Shown: piece by piece, positions 1-8,277 of the stretch
How the letters are laid out: every line of letters begins with the position of its first letter
How positions within the stretch are numbered: the stretch's first letter is position 1
NCBI GenBank assembly: GCA_033764965.1
Contig: JANRIN010000289.1
Span: 109,018-173,017 of the forward strand
Origin: JSC-12 sp033764965
Lineage (GTDB): Bacteria > Cyanobacteriota > Cyanobacteriia > Leptolyngbyales > Leptolyngbyaceae
Direction of reading: 5' to 3'
DNA length: 64,000 nt
The notes under the pieces: model-generated
What the model saw: the letters and a program-made list of their open reading frames with translations, nothing else
What the model was told of the DNA's origin: nothing
The model's database searches: none
Position numbers and translations under genes: made by a program

Positions 1-312
1 CAGTTGATTCTCCAGAAAGTGCTGGTCTACCAATTGCACGCGCAATTCTTCCAGGGAGGTGAGCGATTGATCTAAGGCTCTTTCCAGGTTTTGGATGCGG
101 TCTGATTGCTTCTGAAGGCGCTTGCGCAAAAAGTCAAGCTCAGGTTCTGGTTCTGCTTGCAAACCCTCTATGCCAGGGGGCGCAATGTCCAGATCAAGCT
201 TTAGCTGTGTCACCAGTGACTTTGCCACAACATCATCTAGAGGATCTGCCCACTCCGAAGCCATACTATCCTCAACTAACCAGGAACGCTGAACTGAACC
301 GGGGTCGGTCAC
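1..312 (-). CDS. Partial coiled-coil protein, C-terminus beyond window
   Basis: The N-terminal 104 residues are visible and the gene runs off the left edge. I place the start at a GTG (312-310), because a strong Shine-Dalgarno (GGGAGGT) lies 6 bases upstream; an in-frame ATG at 264 is a weaker alternative. The protein begins MTDPGSVQRSWLVEDSM, is acidic at first, then from about residue 60 becomes a charged heptad-like helix (LRKRLQKQSDRIQNLERAL) typical of coiled coils. No enzymatic motif is visible. It follows trpC and the DUF5340-like gene on the same strand, 49 bases after the latter, so it may be the last member of that operon. Family not recognised. Confidence 0.6.
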   Translation of the reverse strand, partial: MTDPGSVQRSWLVEDSMASEWADPLDDVVAKSLVTQLKLDLDIAPPGIEGLQAEPEPELDFLRKRLQKQSDRIQNLERALDQSLTSLEELRVQLVDQHFLENQL

Positions 313-361
313 GCAGTACCTCCCACACGTAAGGTCTAGACATTCTAGCGGACTTCTGCCG

Positions 362-646
362 TTATTCCTGACTTAAGCTCAGGAAATCTTTAGAAGCCTG
401 AGCTTCTGAATTGGGAGCATTCTTAGGATCATTCAACGACCAGCGGTAGTCGATAGGGATCTGGTGCCGTTCACAAATCTCTTCCAGGCGTTTTTGCTGG
501 GCGAGTGCTTTACGCAGGGTAATGATCAATTGATGCACCTGATCCTGAATGACTGGGCGACGATCGCCCGCCAGAGTCGTTTGCCGTTCGAGTAGTTGAA
601 GCAGCAATTCGTAGTGAACATGAGACGGAAGGGGAACGGGTTCCAT
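362..646 (-). CDS. DUF5340-like small conserved cyanobacterial protein
   Basis: 94 residues, predicted soluble and mostly helical (HYELLLQLLERQT, then a Gln/Lys-rich helix QLIITLRKALAQQKRLEE). Length and sequence style match the cyanobacterial DUF5340 family as I recall it; no function is known. Its ATG lies 3 bases after the trpC stop codon, so it is almost certainly cotranscribed and probably translationally coupled to trpC. No signal peptide or membrane segment. Confidence 0.7.
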   Translation of the reverse strand: MEPVPLPSHVHYELLLQLLERQTTLAGDRRPVIQDQVHQLIITLRKALAQQKRLEEICERHQIPIDYRWSLNDPKNAPNSEAQASKDFLSLSQE

Positions 647-649
647 AAA

Positions 650-1537
650 CTAGCCTGGAGAAAATAATTCAGCTAAGGCGATCGCTGGGTCGGGTTGCCG
701 CATCAAAGATTCGCCCATTAAAACAGCCTGAACACCCGCTGCGGTGACTAACTTCAAATCTTCAGCGGTAAACAGTCCCGATTCACTCACTACCCGAATG
801 CCGCGATCGGACAAAACCCCTTGCCGCTGAGACAGCAATGTACAGGTTGTTTGTAGATCCACGGTGAAGTTTTCTAAGTTGCGATTGTTAATCCCAACGA
901 GAGTCACCCCATCCAGGGACAAGACGCGATCGAGTTCTTCTAAGGTATGAACTTCAACCAGGGCAGTCATACCCAACGTTGCCGCAATCTTGATGAAATA
1001 CTGCAAATCCTTATTGGGTAGAATCGCCGCAATCAATAAGACGGCATCGGCTCCGTGCAGCCGCGCGTAATACATTTGATAAGGATAGAGAATAAAGTCC
1101 TTACAGAGTAGGGGCACGTCTACAGCCGCCCGAATGTCGCGCAGGTACTCAAAGCTGCCCTGAAAAAATTTTTTATCGGTGAGAACAGAGAGACAAGTGG
1201 CTCCTCCCCGTTGGTAGGCTTGAGCGATCGCCAAGGGGTCAAAATCTTCCCGAATTACGCCTTTGCTAGGGGAGGCTTTCTTCACCTCTGCAATCACGGC
1301 TGGGGTTGTTTTACTCTGCTGTAATGCGGCCAAAAAATTAAGGGGGGGAGATGCCTGCTGGACTTTACTGCGGAGTTCGTTCAACGGTAGAAACTCTCGA
1401 AGTTGATCCACTTCAGCTTCCTTGTGCCAAACAATCTCTTCCAAAATGTGACGCGGGGCAGCATCGGGAACTTTAACCTGATAACGCAGTTCTTGAACAG
1501 CAACCGCCGGATTTGGCGGACGACGACGAATTTGCAT
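650..1537 (-). CDS. trpC: Indole-3-glycerol-phosphate synthase
   Basis: Catalyses ring closure of carboxyphenylaminodeoxyribulose phosphate to indole-3-glycerol phosphate in tryptophan biosynthesis, in the cytoplasm. At 295 residues it has the usual cyanobacterial length, with a roughly 30-residue N-terminal extension before the TIM barrel. Visible signatures: HILEEIVWHKEAEVDQL at the barrel entrance, VIAEVKKASPSKG (catalytic Lys and phosphate loop), LCKDFIL (catalytic Lys), LVEVHT, VGINNRNL and VSESGL, ending in a phosphate-binding VLMGESLMR. It heads a minus-strand unit with the DUF5340-like gene. lpdA is upstream on the same strand with a 215-base gap, so it may have its own promoter there. 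Confidence 0.97.
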   Translation of the reverse strand: MQIRRRPPNPAVAVQELRYQVKVPDAAPRHILEEIVWHKEAEVDQLREFLPLNELRSKVQQASPPLNFLAALQQSKTTPAVIAEVKKASPSKGVIREDFDPLAIAQAYQRGGATCLSVLTDKKFFQGSFEYLRDIRAAVDVPLLCKDFILYPYQMYYARLHGADAVLLIAAILPNKDLQYFIKIAATLGMTALVEVHTLEELDRVLSLDGVTLVGINNRNLENFTVDLQTTCTLLSQRQGVLSDRGIRVVSESGLFTAEDLKLVTAAGVQAVLMGESLMRQPDPAIALAELFSPG

Positions 1538-1752
1538 AGGTACTCTGAAAACGTCCTGGACTCTCTCCGCTCTGCGTGATGCAAGCGATTGTGATCGCTG
1601 AACGTTAAGTAAGTTTAACGAGAGCTATTTGATAGCGTAACCTAACTGGAGCCGTCAGAAAGAGGAAAGGTTACAGAAATCTTGAAAAACTGTGTCAGGG
1701 CATCCGGCAAAATGCCCCCCAGACAGGCTGATTTTGTCTAGCGTGATTGCGG

Positions 1753-3186
1753 CTAATGTGCTCCCACCGCTCGTTTATACGCCTCATCCAACACTTCCGA
1801 GAGGGTGGGATGGGTATGAACGAGAAACGCCAACTCGTGGACAGATTGCCGTTGAGCGATCGCACTCGCAGCTTCATGGATCAGGTCAGACGCATGCAGT
1901 CCAAAAATATGCACGCCCATCACTTCTCCGGTATCTTTGCGGTAAATTACTTTTGCTAATCCCTCAGTTTCGCCTTCTGCCAACGCCTTAGCATTGCCCT
2001 TGAAGTAGGTTCGAGCGACGGCAATTTCAAACCCTTCCGCCTTGGCTTTTTCTTGAGCGGCGGGTTCAGTCAAGCCAACAAACCCAATTTCAGGATGGGT
2101 AAAGGCGGCGGCAGGGATGCTGTGATAATCCACGCTCCGAGCACGTCCACATACGGTTTCAACCACTGCGATCCCTTGGGCAGAAGCGGCATGAGCCAGC
2201 ATCATTTTGCCTGTCGCATCACCGATCGCGTACAGGTGAGGCACGGGTTGTCCATCCTTCAGCACCGCGAGATAATCATCAACCTGAATAAACCCGCGGC
2301 GATCGAGTTCTACGCCGATCGATTCCAATCCCAAATCCTTGGTGTAGGGAATGCGCCCAGTCGCAATCAGGCAAGCATCCACTTCCAACGTCTCCACCAC
2401 TTCTTTGGTCTTGGCATCCGCTAATTCAATCACCACGGGTGAACCCGGAATGACCCGTTTTGCCAGCACGCCCACTTTGGTTTCAATATCGCGGGGAGTA
2501 ATCAACACTCGTTGAGCCAGCTTGGCGATGTCTGGATCAAATCCTGGCATGAGTTGATCCAACGCTTCGATCAAGGTGATTTCACAGCCCAAGGCAGAGT
2601 AAACATCGGCAAACTCTAAGCCAATGTAACCACTGCCCACGATCGCAATCCATTGGGGCAACGATTCTAACCGTACTGCGTCGTCGCTGGTGAAGACCGT
2701 TTTGCCGTCGATTTCCACTCCCGGCGGCACGAAGGGCACCGATCCAGAGGCGAGAATAATGTCCTTGGCAGTGACGACCTTTTCTCCGTCTTGGGTTTCG
2801 ATCGTGACTTTCTGCACATCCGCAACTCGTGCCCATCCTTGAATCGTGTCCACCCCCAGCCGCTTCAGGCTATTCGTCAACCCATCCCGTTGCTTGGTGA
2901 CGATTGCATTGGCATGATCGGCGATCGCTTGTCGATCGAACGCCACATGCGCTAATTCAATGCCTAAAGACTTCAAATGATGGGCATCCCGCAACTCACG
3001 CACTTTTCCGGAGGCTGCTAGTAGGGCTTTTGATGGGATACAACCGCGATTCACACAGGTTCCTCCCATAATACCTGCTTCCACTACAGCCGTTTTCAGC
3101 CCACAACTCACAGCGTGGAGGGCGGCTCCATGCCCTCCTACCCCAGCTCCCACGATTAGCAAATCGTAATCAAATGACTCGCTCAC
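1753..3186 (-). CDS. lpdA: Dihydrolipoyl dehydrogenase (E3)
   Basis: FAD- and NAD-dependent reoxidation of dihydrolipoamide for pyruvate dehydrogenase and the glycine cleavage system. The N-terminal FAD loop is VGAGVGGHGAALHA, the redox disulfide is GGTCVNRGCIPSK, the NAD-binding loop is IVGSGYIGLEFA, and the C-terminal dimer motif HTHPTLSEVLDEA supplies the catalytic His-Glu pair. I place the start at GTG 3186-3184 (protein begins VSESFDYDLLIVG) because AGGAG lies 6-7 bases upstream and homologues begin here; an ATG 24 bases further out gives an extra MRRCQEKT with a poorer ribosome site. Length 477 residues, normal for the family. Confidence 0.96.
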   Translation of the reverse strand: MSESFDYDLLIVGAGVGGHGAALHAVSCGLKTAVVEAGIMGGTCVNRGCIPSKALLAASGKVRELRDAHHLKSLGIELAHVAFDRQAIADHANAIVTKQRDGLTNSLKRLGVDTIQGWARVADVQKVTIETQDGEKVVTAKDIILASGSVPFVPPGVEIDGKTVFTSDDAVRLESLPQWIAIVGSGYIGLEFADVYSALGCEITLIEALDQLMPGFDPDIAKLAQRVLITPRDIETKVGVLAKRVIPGSPVVIELADAKTKEVVETLEVDACLIATGRIPYTKDLGLESIGVELDRRGFIQVDDYLAVLKDGQPVPHLYAIGDATGKMMLAHAASAQGIAVVETVCGRARSVDYHSIPAAAFTHPEIGFVGLTEPAAQEKAKAEGFEIAVARTYFKGNAKALAEGETEGLAKVIYRKDTGEVMGVHIFGLHASDLIHEAASAIAQRQSVHELAFLVHTHPTLSEVLDEAYKRAVGAH

Positions 3187-3432
3187 AGTTTTCTCCTGGC
3201 ATCTTCTCACCTATTTTCAACGGGATGTCACCCATCAGACAACCCTGTTCGATGTATCGCTCCATACTCGGTTGCGGTTCACACAATGCTCATCCACCCG
3301 TGACAATTCCGATACATGACTTATTGAACGATCCTGGGTATGATTGGGCATTCTGATCCTAAAGGTAACTGGGATTGCAGTCTGCCATTGTGCTTACTGA
3401 ACTCGCTAACCGTCGTTTTGTTTGGAGTCGGG

Positions 3433-3690
3433 ATGATGAATCAGCAGCAAGACGCGCGACGCGCTGCCGCTCAAGCCTTCTATGAATCGCTAGAGCAACT
3501 GCAACAAACCCTTGAATCCGCTGAGACCACGGCTGCACCTCCCCCTGTCAGCAACCATACGGTTCATTCTCGCGCCAAAACTGCCGAGACAGAAGCAGAC
3601 TTAACCAATTTTGATCTAAACGTGTGGGCAGAAGCGATCGCCGACATCGATCAATTCATCCAAGCTAAGAATGCCCCTGAGGAATCGTGA
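3433..3690 (+). CDS. Small hypothetical protein
   Basis: 85 residues beginning MMNQQQDARRAAAQAFYESLEQLQQTLE; the reading frame is open further upstream, but GGAG at 3424-3427 places translation at the ATG pair 3433/3436. An N-terminal amphipathic helix is followed by a Pro/Ala/Thr linker and an acidic C-terminal helix (LNVWAEAIADIDQFIQ). No signal peptide, no known motif. It lies between divergently placed lpdA and the convergent SpoU methyltransferase. It looks like a conserved cyanobacterial hypothetical protein but I cannot name a family. Confidence 0.6.
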   Translation: MMNQQQDARRAAAQAFYESLEQLQQTLESAETTAAPPPVSNHTVHSRAKTAETEADLTNFDLNVWAEAIADIDQFIQAKNAPEES

Positions 3691-3698
3691 TTAGCCAA

Positions 3699-3749
3699 CT
3701 CCTAACCCCTAATTCCTAACCCCCAACTCCTAACCCCCATCCCCTATCT
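3699..3749. repeat. C-rich CCTAACCCC dispersed repeat overlapping a stop codon
   Basis: Degenerate tandem units of the type CTCCTAACCCCTAATTCC, CTAACCCCCAACTCC, CTAACCCCCATCCCC. The same motif recurs inside the ABC-F gene (about 13066-13095) and inverted at 49928-49970. Here it supplies the last residues (EIGDGG) and the stop of the SpoU gene. Confidence 0.7.
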
Positions 3750-4521
3750 CCTGCCGTTGCCGTTTTGCTTCGTACAGAATCAGTGCCGCCGCGATCGCTA
3801 CATTTAAAGATTCCACTCCTGGACTGAGCGGAATTTTCACCGCTTGATCTGCCAGTGCTGCCAAATCGGGAGACAGTCCTGCGCCCTCATTACCCAGCAA
3901 GAGCAGCGTTGGTTTTTGTAAATCTACACTCCAGTACGAATCCTCAGCGGTTGGCAGCGTGGCAATGATTTGAAACCCCTGCTGTTGATAGTGATGCAGT
4001 TCTGCTGCCAGGTCAGGGCTAGTAGTCATGGGCACTTGGAACCAGGAACCTGCCGAAGCTCTTAACACCTTGGGATTGTCAATCTCAACGCTATCGGCAC
4101 TCAGCAGCACCCCATCTGCTCCAACCGCTGCAACGGTGCGGATCATGGTGCCCAGGTTGCCTGGATCCTGAATCGTTTCCAGCACCAATCCTAGTTGAGT
4201 GAACATTGGCGCAGGCGTTGAAGTTCGCGCTAAAACTGCCACCACACCATCCGGTTCAACTGTAGTGGCGATCGCCCGGATTACGTCTGGACTCACGACC
4301 TCTGTCCGCTCTGCCCGTTCCATAACTTGTGCCGCAAGATCTGGATAACGAGTTTGCCAGTCAGGAGTGAAACAGACGGTTACGATCGCCCGATTGGCGA
4401 CCAATGCTGCTTCCAGCAGGTGAGTGCCTTCCAGCAAAAACAGTCCTTCTTCCCGTCGTCCTTTGGCTCGATGCAGCGATCGCATTCTTTTGACTAAAGG
4501 ATTTTGCAGACTGGTCAGCAT
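3730..4521 (-). CDS. TrmH/SpoU-family RNA methyltransferase
   Basis: 263 residues. The N-terminal domain (MLTSLQNPLVKRMRSLHRAKGRREEGLFLLEG) is the substrate-binding SpoU_sub_bind type, and the C-terminal part is the knotted SPOUT fold with its three motifs: QDPGNLGTMIRTVAAVGADG, LLLLGNEGAGLS and IPLSPGVESLNVAIAAALILYE. It should transfer a methyl group from S-adenosylmethionine to a ribose 2'-OH in rRNA or tRNA; the exact substrate cannot be told from sequence (RlmB/TsnR-like or the 23S rRNA type). The last few codons lie in a C-rich repeat, so the C-terminus is probably recent. Confidence 0.93.
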   Translation of the reverse strand: MLTSLQNPLVKRMRSLHRAKGRREEGLFLLEGTHLLEAALVANRAIVTVCFTPDWQTRYPDLAAQVMERAERTEVVSPDVIRAIATTVEPDGVVAVLARTSTPAPMFTQLGLVLETIQDPGNLGTMIRTVAAVGADGVLLSADSVEIDNPKVLRASAGSWFQVPMTTSPDLAAELHHYQQQGFQIIATLPTAEDSYWSVDLQKPTLLLLGNEGAGLSPDLAALADQAVKIPLSPGVESLNVAIAAALILYEAKRQRQEIGDGG

Positions 4522-4650
4522 GAGCAGGGAGTAGTGATTAAAATTTCGTTACAGAAACCACTGAATGATAAGAAAAATTAAGCAGTTGAACCGATTCAAA
4601 CACTAGAAAAGCCTACCTATGAATAAGCAGGCTTTCAGACTTTTCTCAAA

Positions 4651-4734
4651 TGCGGAACCCGGGACTTGAACCCGGAAGGTATTGCTACCACTAGAACCTG
4701 AATCTAGCGCGTCTGCCAATTCCGCCAGTTCCGC
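4651..4734 (-). tRNA. tRNA-Leu (anticodon CAG)
   Basis: 84-nt class II tRNA read on the minus strand. Acceptor GCGGAAC pairs with GTTCCGC and the discriminator is A. The anticodon stem is CTAGA/TCTAG with loop TTCAGGT (anticodon CAG). It has a variable arm and a T loop GTTCAAGTC. CCA is not encoded. Confidence 0.95.
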
Positions 4735-4763
4735 TTAATCATTGATCTAACCAGCGATTCATA

Positions 4764-4792
4764 ATCATCAGACAACTGCGGACGACTGTCAA
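4764..4792 (-). promoter_or_regulatory. Putative sigma-70-type promoter of tRNA-Leu(CAG)
   Basis: On the minus strand an exact TTGACA (4792-4787), a 17-base spacer and GATGAT (4769-4764, four of six bases of TATAAT) lie about 30 bases before the mature 5' end. Confidence 0.5.
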
Positions 4793-4942
4793 CTGCTCCA
4801 GGGAAAAACTTTTTGAAAATAATCTCCATACAAAAGGTTCTTGCGTAGAATACTCCCAAAAAAACTAGGACAACTAAAAGGTTTCTTGTAGAATACAGAC
4901 CGAAATTTAGAGCAACGCAGTTCATTACTGGAGGACAGAACC

Positions 4943-6271
4943 ATTACTCTCTCTCCCACCCTACCTAACCCCAATCCCTCCCTTGAGGAAAACGATTCTA
5001 TTCTTGAGATTTGGGGAGGTGCCCCGCTCGCTGGACACGTCACCATTAGCGGCGCGAAAAATTCAGCCCTGGTCTTAATGGCAGGAGCCATTTTATGTCC
5101 AGAGGAGTGCCGCTTAACAAACGTCCCCCAACTTGTTGACGTGGCACGGATGGGAGAAATCCTGACCTCCCTGGGCGTAACATTACAGCGCCAGGGCGAC
5201 GGATTGATTATTAACGCCTCTGAAATTGGGCAATCTAGAGCGCCCTACGAATTAGTCAGTCAACTGCGGGCTAGTTTCTTCATCATTGGTCCCTTGCTGG
5301 CTCGCTTGGGCGTTGCCAGAGTCCCGCTTCCGGGTGGATGTGCGATCGGCGCGAGACCGGTGGATTTGCACGTGCGTGGGCTACAAGCTTTGGGAGCCGA
5401 CGTGCAAATTGAGCACGGCATGGTTTACGCCAGCGTTAAGGGTAGCAGCAACCGTTTACAGGGAGCCAGGATCTACCTGGATTACCCCAGCGTGGGCGCA
5501 ACGGAAACCTTGATGATGGCAGCGACCTTAGCAGAGGGTGAAACCATCTTGGAAAACGCCGCACGAGAGCCAGAGGTCGTTGATTTAGCCAATTTCTGCA
5601 AGTCAATGGGTGCTCGAATTCAGGGAGCCGGAACTGATACGATCGTGATTTCTGGGGTGCCGCGTTTGCACACCACCGACTATGCCATCATTCCCGATCG
5701 CGTGGAAGCCGGCACTTTTATGGTGGCAGGAGCGATTACTCGTTCTGAAATCACCCTGTCTCCAGTTATTCCCGATCACCTGTTTGCCGTCATTGCAAAA
5801 CTTCAGGAAGTGGGCGTGCGCGTGGTGAATGAAGGTGCCAGAACCGTCCGCGTCATTCCGACCGATCGGTGTCGCGGCATTGATATCGAAACCTTGCCCT
5901 ACCCTGGTTTCCCCACGGATATGCAGGCACAGTTCATGGCATTGCTCACCCTGAGTGATGGGGACAGCGTGATTTCAGAAACCGTGTTTGAAAACCGTTT
6001 GCGCCATGTGGCAGAACTTAACCGCATGGGAGCGGATATTCGAGTCAAAGGCAATATTGCGATCGTCCGAGGCGTTCCATTCCTCTCTGGTGCTCCCGTA
6101 GTGGCTCCCGACCTGCGTGCATCCGCAGCGCTGGTATTGGCAGGATTAGCCGCTCAGGGTAAAACCTCGATTCAAGGCTTACACCATCTCGATCGGGGTT
6201 ATGAGCAACTGGAAACGAAGTTGCAAGGGCTAGGCGCGAAACTCCGCCGCATTATCGGCAACACCCGCTGA
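4943..6271 (+). CDS. murA: UDP-N-acetylglucosamine 1-carboxyvinyltransferase, apparent AUU start
   Basis: First committed step of peptidoglycan synthesis, adding enolpyruvate from PEP to UDP-GlcNAc in the cytoplasm. The visible N-terminus includes LEIWGGAPLAGHVTISGAKNSAL, with the essential Lys of KNSAL, upstream of the first ATG (5078). In that frame there is no ATG, GTG or TTG between the upstream stop (TAG 4889) and 5078. An ATT at 4943 sits 7 bases after a perfect GGAGGA (4930-4935) and gives 442 residues starting ITLSPTLPN, the length expected. Other motifs: LRASFFIIGPLLARLG (Arg-rich), PGGCAIGARPVDLH with the PEP-loop Cys (fosfomycin target) retained, YPGFPTDMQAQ. An unrecorded base error is the main alternative to a true AUU start. 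Confidence 0.93.
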   Translation: MTLSPTLPNPNPSLEENDSILEIWGGAPLAGHVTISGAKNSALVLMAGAILCPEECRLTNVPQLVDVARMGEILTSLGVTLQRQGDGLIINASEIGQSRAPYELVSQLRASFFIIGPLLARLGVARVPLPGGCAIGARPVDLHVRGLQALGADVQIEHGMVYASVKGSSNRLQGARIYLDYPSVGATETLMMAATLAEGETILENAAREPEVVDLANFCKSMGARIQGAGTDTIVISGVPRLHTTDYAIIPDRVEAGTFMVAGAITRSEITLSPVIPDHLFAVIAKLQEVGVRVVNEGARTVRVIPTDRCRGIDIETLPYPGFPTDMQAQFMALLTLSDGDSVISETVFENRLRHVAELNRMGADIRVKGNIAIVRGVPFLSGAPVVAPDLRASAALVLAGLAAQGKTSIQGLHHLDRGYEQLETKLQGLGAKLRRIIGNTR

Positions 6272-6343
6272 CGAGCGATATAACAAGCGATATGCAGAGT
6301 TGGCGAAGATCTCGCTATACTGGCTGACAAAAACAGATTGATT

Positions 6344-7216
6344 ATGTCTCTCCTCAAAGTTCCTCTCCTGGGTTTAAGAGCGGATCACTTTCGCCATCCG
6401 CTTGATCTGCAAGCAACGACCAATCTTAAGCAATTGCCTGGATTGGATACCTTAGTGCGGAATCTGCTGGGTCCAGTTGCGGAACAATACTTTTATCTGG
6501 AGAACATTGCCGCCAGTGTGCTGGTGAGCGATCGCCAACTGCCGGATCTGCACCACTTGCTGGTGGAAGCCTGCAAAATTCTGGATCTGGAACCGCCTCA
6601 ACTCTATGTGCGGCAGCATCCAGTACCCAACGCTTACACCTTTGCCATGCGCGGCAAGCAGCCCTTCATCGTGGTTCACACCTCGTTGTTAGAATTGCTC
6701 ACGCCAGAAGAAATTCAAGCCGTAATTGCCCATGAATTGGGACATCTAAAGTGTGAGCATGGGGTGTATCTAACGCTGGCAAACATTTTGGTGCTGGCAG
6801 CGGGACAGTTGCCGTTGGGAGCCTCGATCGCCCAATCCTTACAGGCTCAAATCCTGGAATGGGTACGCTGTGCGGAATTCACCTGCGATCGCGCCGCGTT
6901 GTTAGCCACTCAAAATCCTAGAGTGGTTGCATCCGTATTGATGAAATTGGCGGGTGGTTCTCCCACGCTTGCCAGCCAACTCAACCTGGATGCGTTTTTG
7001 GCACAAGCCCGCGCTTACGATGCCATTAGCAAAGACCAGATCGGAGAGTTGTTAAAACAGGCAATCACTGCCCAACTCACCCATCCAGTTCCCGTACTAC
7101 GAGCCAGAGAAATCGATCGCTGGGGCAGCAGTCAGGCGTATCAAGCGTTGCTCGAAAGTCATCCTGTAGAGAATAGCGACAAGAACTCAGTTAAAGGTGG
7201 TTGGCGAAATTGGTAG
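6344..7216 (+). CDS. M48-family zinc metallopeptidase
   Basis: About 290 residues. The zinc motif is HELGH (AVIAHELGHLKCEHG), with a downstream third-ligand region RCAEFTCDRAALLA matching the M48 ExxxD pattern. The N-terminal part (YFYLENIAASVLVSD...LYVRQHPVPNAYTFAMRGKQPFIVVHTSLLELL) is typical of cyanobacterial HtpX/Ste24-like soluble or membrane-associated members. A weakly hydrophobic stretch follows the zinc helix (LTLANILVLAAGQLPLGASIA). I chose ATG 6344 (MSLLKVPLLG) over an in-frame TTG two codons earlier. It follows murA by 72 bases and may share its transcript. Probable role in protein quality control; the substrate is unknown. Confidence 0.85.
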   Translation: MSLLKVPLLGLRADHFRHPLDLQATTNLKQLPGLDTLVRNLLGPVAEQYFYLENIAASVLVSDRQLPDLHHLLVEACKILDLEPPQLYVRQHPVPNAYTFAMRGKQPFIVVHTSLLELLTPEEIQAVIAHELGHLKCEHGVYLTLANILVLAAGQLPLGASIAQSLQAQILEWVRCAEFTCDRAALLATQNPRVVASVLMKLAGGSPTLASQLNLDAFLAQARAYDAISKDQIGELLKQAITAQLTHPVPVLRAREIDRWGSSQAYQALLESHPVENSDKNSVKGGWRNW

Positions 7217-7218
7217 TT

Positions 7219-7554
7219 TCAATAATGAATAGCTAACCAAATTGTTTCCTGATTGGGATCAGTCCAGTCAACACGGTGCTTGCTGTGGGCAGGAATGTTG
7301 ATGTAATCGCCAACCTTGAGGCACAACGGTTCCTCATGCTCAAATGAGAGAACCGCCTCGCCTTGTAGAACAATCACCCACTCGTTTTGTTCCTGGTCGT
7401 ACCAGCCTGTTTCGGGTGAGGTGTGCCCCCTAGAAACAATTCTTTCAATCTTCACCGTTTCACTGCTAACAAGGATTTCAAAGATCTCAGCCTCCAAATT
7501 TTCAGGTAACTTTGCAAAAATATTTTTGATCAACTGGGCGTACTCCAAAATCAC
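7219..7554 (-). CDS. Cupin-domain protein
   Basis: 111 residues, a single cupin barrel. Cupin motif 1 is around EWVIVLQGEAVLSFEHEE and motif 2 around IPAHSKHRVDWTDPNQETIWLAIHY; His residues (GHTSPE, AHSKH) are placed as metal ligands. Such single-domain cupins occur in anti-sigma ChrR, EutQ and sugar-epimerase-like families; nothing here decides the substrate. It ends 3 bases from the convergent M48 gene. Confidence 0.8.
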   Translation of the reverse strand: MILEYAQLIKNIFAKLPENLEAEIFEILVSSETVKIERIVSRGHTSPETGWYDQEQNEWVIVLQGEAVLSFEHEEPLCLKVGDYINIPAHSKHRVDWTDPNQETIWLAIHY

Positions 7555-7564
7555 TTGACTTGAG

Positions 7565-7570
7565 TATAAT
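7565..7570 (+). promoter_or_regulatory. TATAAT box upstream of tRNA-Leu(CAA)
   Basis: An exact consensus -10 hexamer 18 bases before the mature tRNA. No good -35 is visible at 16-18 bases. It also lies just upstream of the divergently read cupin start. Confidence 0.5.
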
Positions 7571-7588
7571 GAGAAAGCTAATGACTAA

Positions 7589-7670
7589 GGGCGAATGGCG
7601 GAATTGGTAGACGCACCGCACTCAAAATGCGGCGGAGAAATCCTTGCGAGTTCGAGTCTCGCTTTGCCCA
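7589..7670 (+). tRNA. tRNA-Leu (anticodon CAA)
   Basis: 82-nt class II tRNA. Acceptor GGGCGAA pairs with TTTGCCC and the discriminator is A. The anticodon arm is CCGCA-CTCAAAA-TGCGG (anticodon CAA). The variable arm is present and the T loop is TTCGAGTC. No encoded CCA. Confidence 0.95.
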
Positions 7671-7677
7671 TTTCAGG

Positions 7678-7713
7678 AAAGGGAGGTCTAACCAGACCTC
7701 CCTTTCTCTTTTT
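7678..7713 (+). terminator. Rho-independent terminator after tRNA-Leu
   Basis: A 12-bp stem AAAGGGAGGTCT/AGACCTCCCTTT with loop AACC is followed by CTCTTTTTG. It begins 8 bases after the tRNA. Confidence 0.85.
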
Positions 7714-7847
7714 GATAGTTTTTTCTAGTTGAATAGCTTGCTCAAGGCTGTGTTACCCCCAGGGGTAGTGTTTGAGGTCTTGCTTGGAATTAGGCTGATT
7801 TTTGATGAAACAAAACATAGGACATTCATTGAAAGCCAGGAGTTCCT

Positions 7848-8216
7848 ATGCGAAGCTTAGTCCCTTTTGCCTTAACAACCACGATCGCGCTGATGCCAAC
7901 GATCGCCCACGCCCAACCCGTGTATCAACCTGTAGCCTATTACTGTCAACCGACCCGAATTCAATTTGGTGTCGGCGGCAGTGGTGAAATGATCAGCGTT
8001 GACAAATGCTCGATTAAGAAAGCTAGTGAAAAAAGTGCTGACTTCACCTACTACCTGGATAACGAGCGCATTTTTGCCCAGGCGAAGTGTGCAGTTCCAA
8101 AACGATACTGGTTGACAATTGACGATCGCCTGAACCCCAATGGTCAGCCCGTTTATCCTCAGTCTCCCGCCGCTGCGAAAATGTTGAACTATGTCTGTTC
8201 TTACGCAGGCTTCTAA
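7848..8216 (+). CDS. Secreted hypothetical protein
   Basis: 122 residues with a clear signal peptide (MRSLVPFALTTTIALMPTIAHA, cleavage after AHA). The mature part has four cysteines (YYCQP, DKCSI, AKCAV, YVCSY) and would be periplasmic or extracellular. AGGAG lies 6 bases before ATG 7848. It is a monocistronic gene flanked by its own terminator. I recognise no domain. Confidence 0.75.
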   Translation: MRSLVPFALTTTIALMPTIAHAQPVYQPVAYYCQPTRIQFGVGGSGEMISVDKCSIKKASEKSADFTYYLDNERIFAQAKCAVPKRYWLTIDDRLNPNGQPVYPQSPAAAKMLNYVCSYAGF

Positions 8217-8221
8217 AACAG

Positions 8222-8256
8222 AAAAACTCCCCGGTTATACACCAGGGGAGTTTTTA
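8222..8256 (+). terminator. Rho-independent terminator
   Basis: Stem AAAACTCCCC/GGGGAGTTTT around a 12-base loop, followed by a T run. It starts 6 bases after the stop of the secreted protein gene and could also serve the convergent gene that ends at 8278. Confidence 0.85.
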
Positions 8257-8277
8257 TTTAGCTTACTGAATTAGTCC

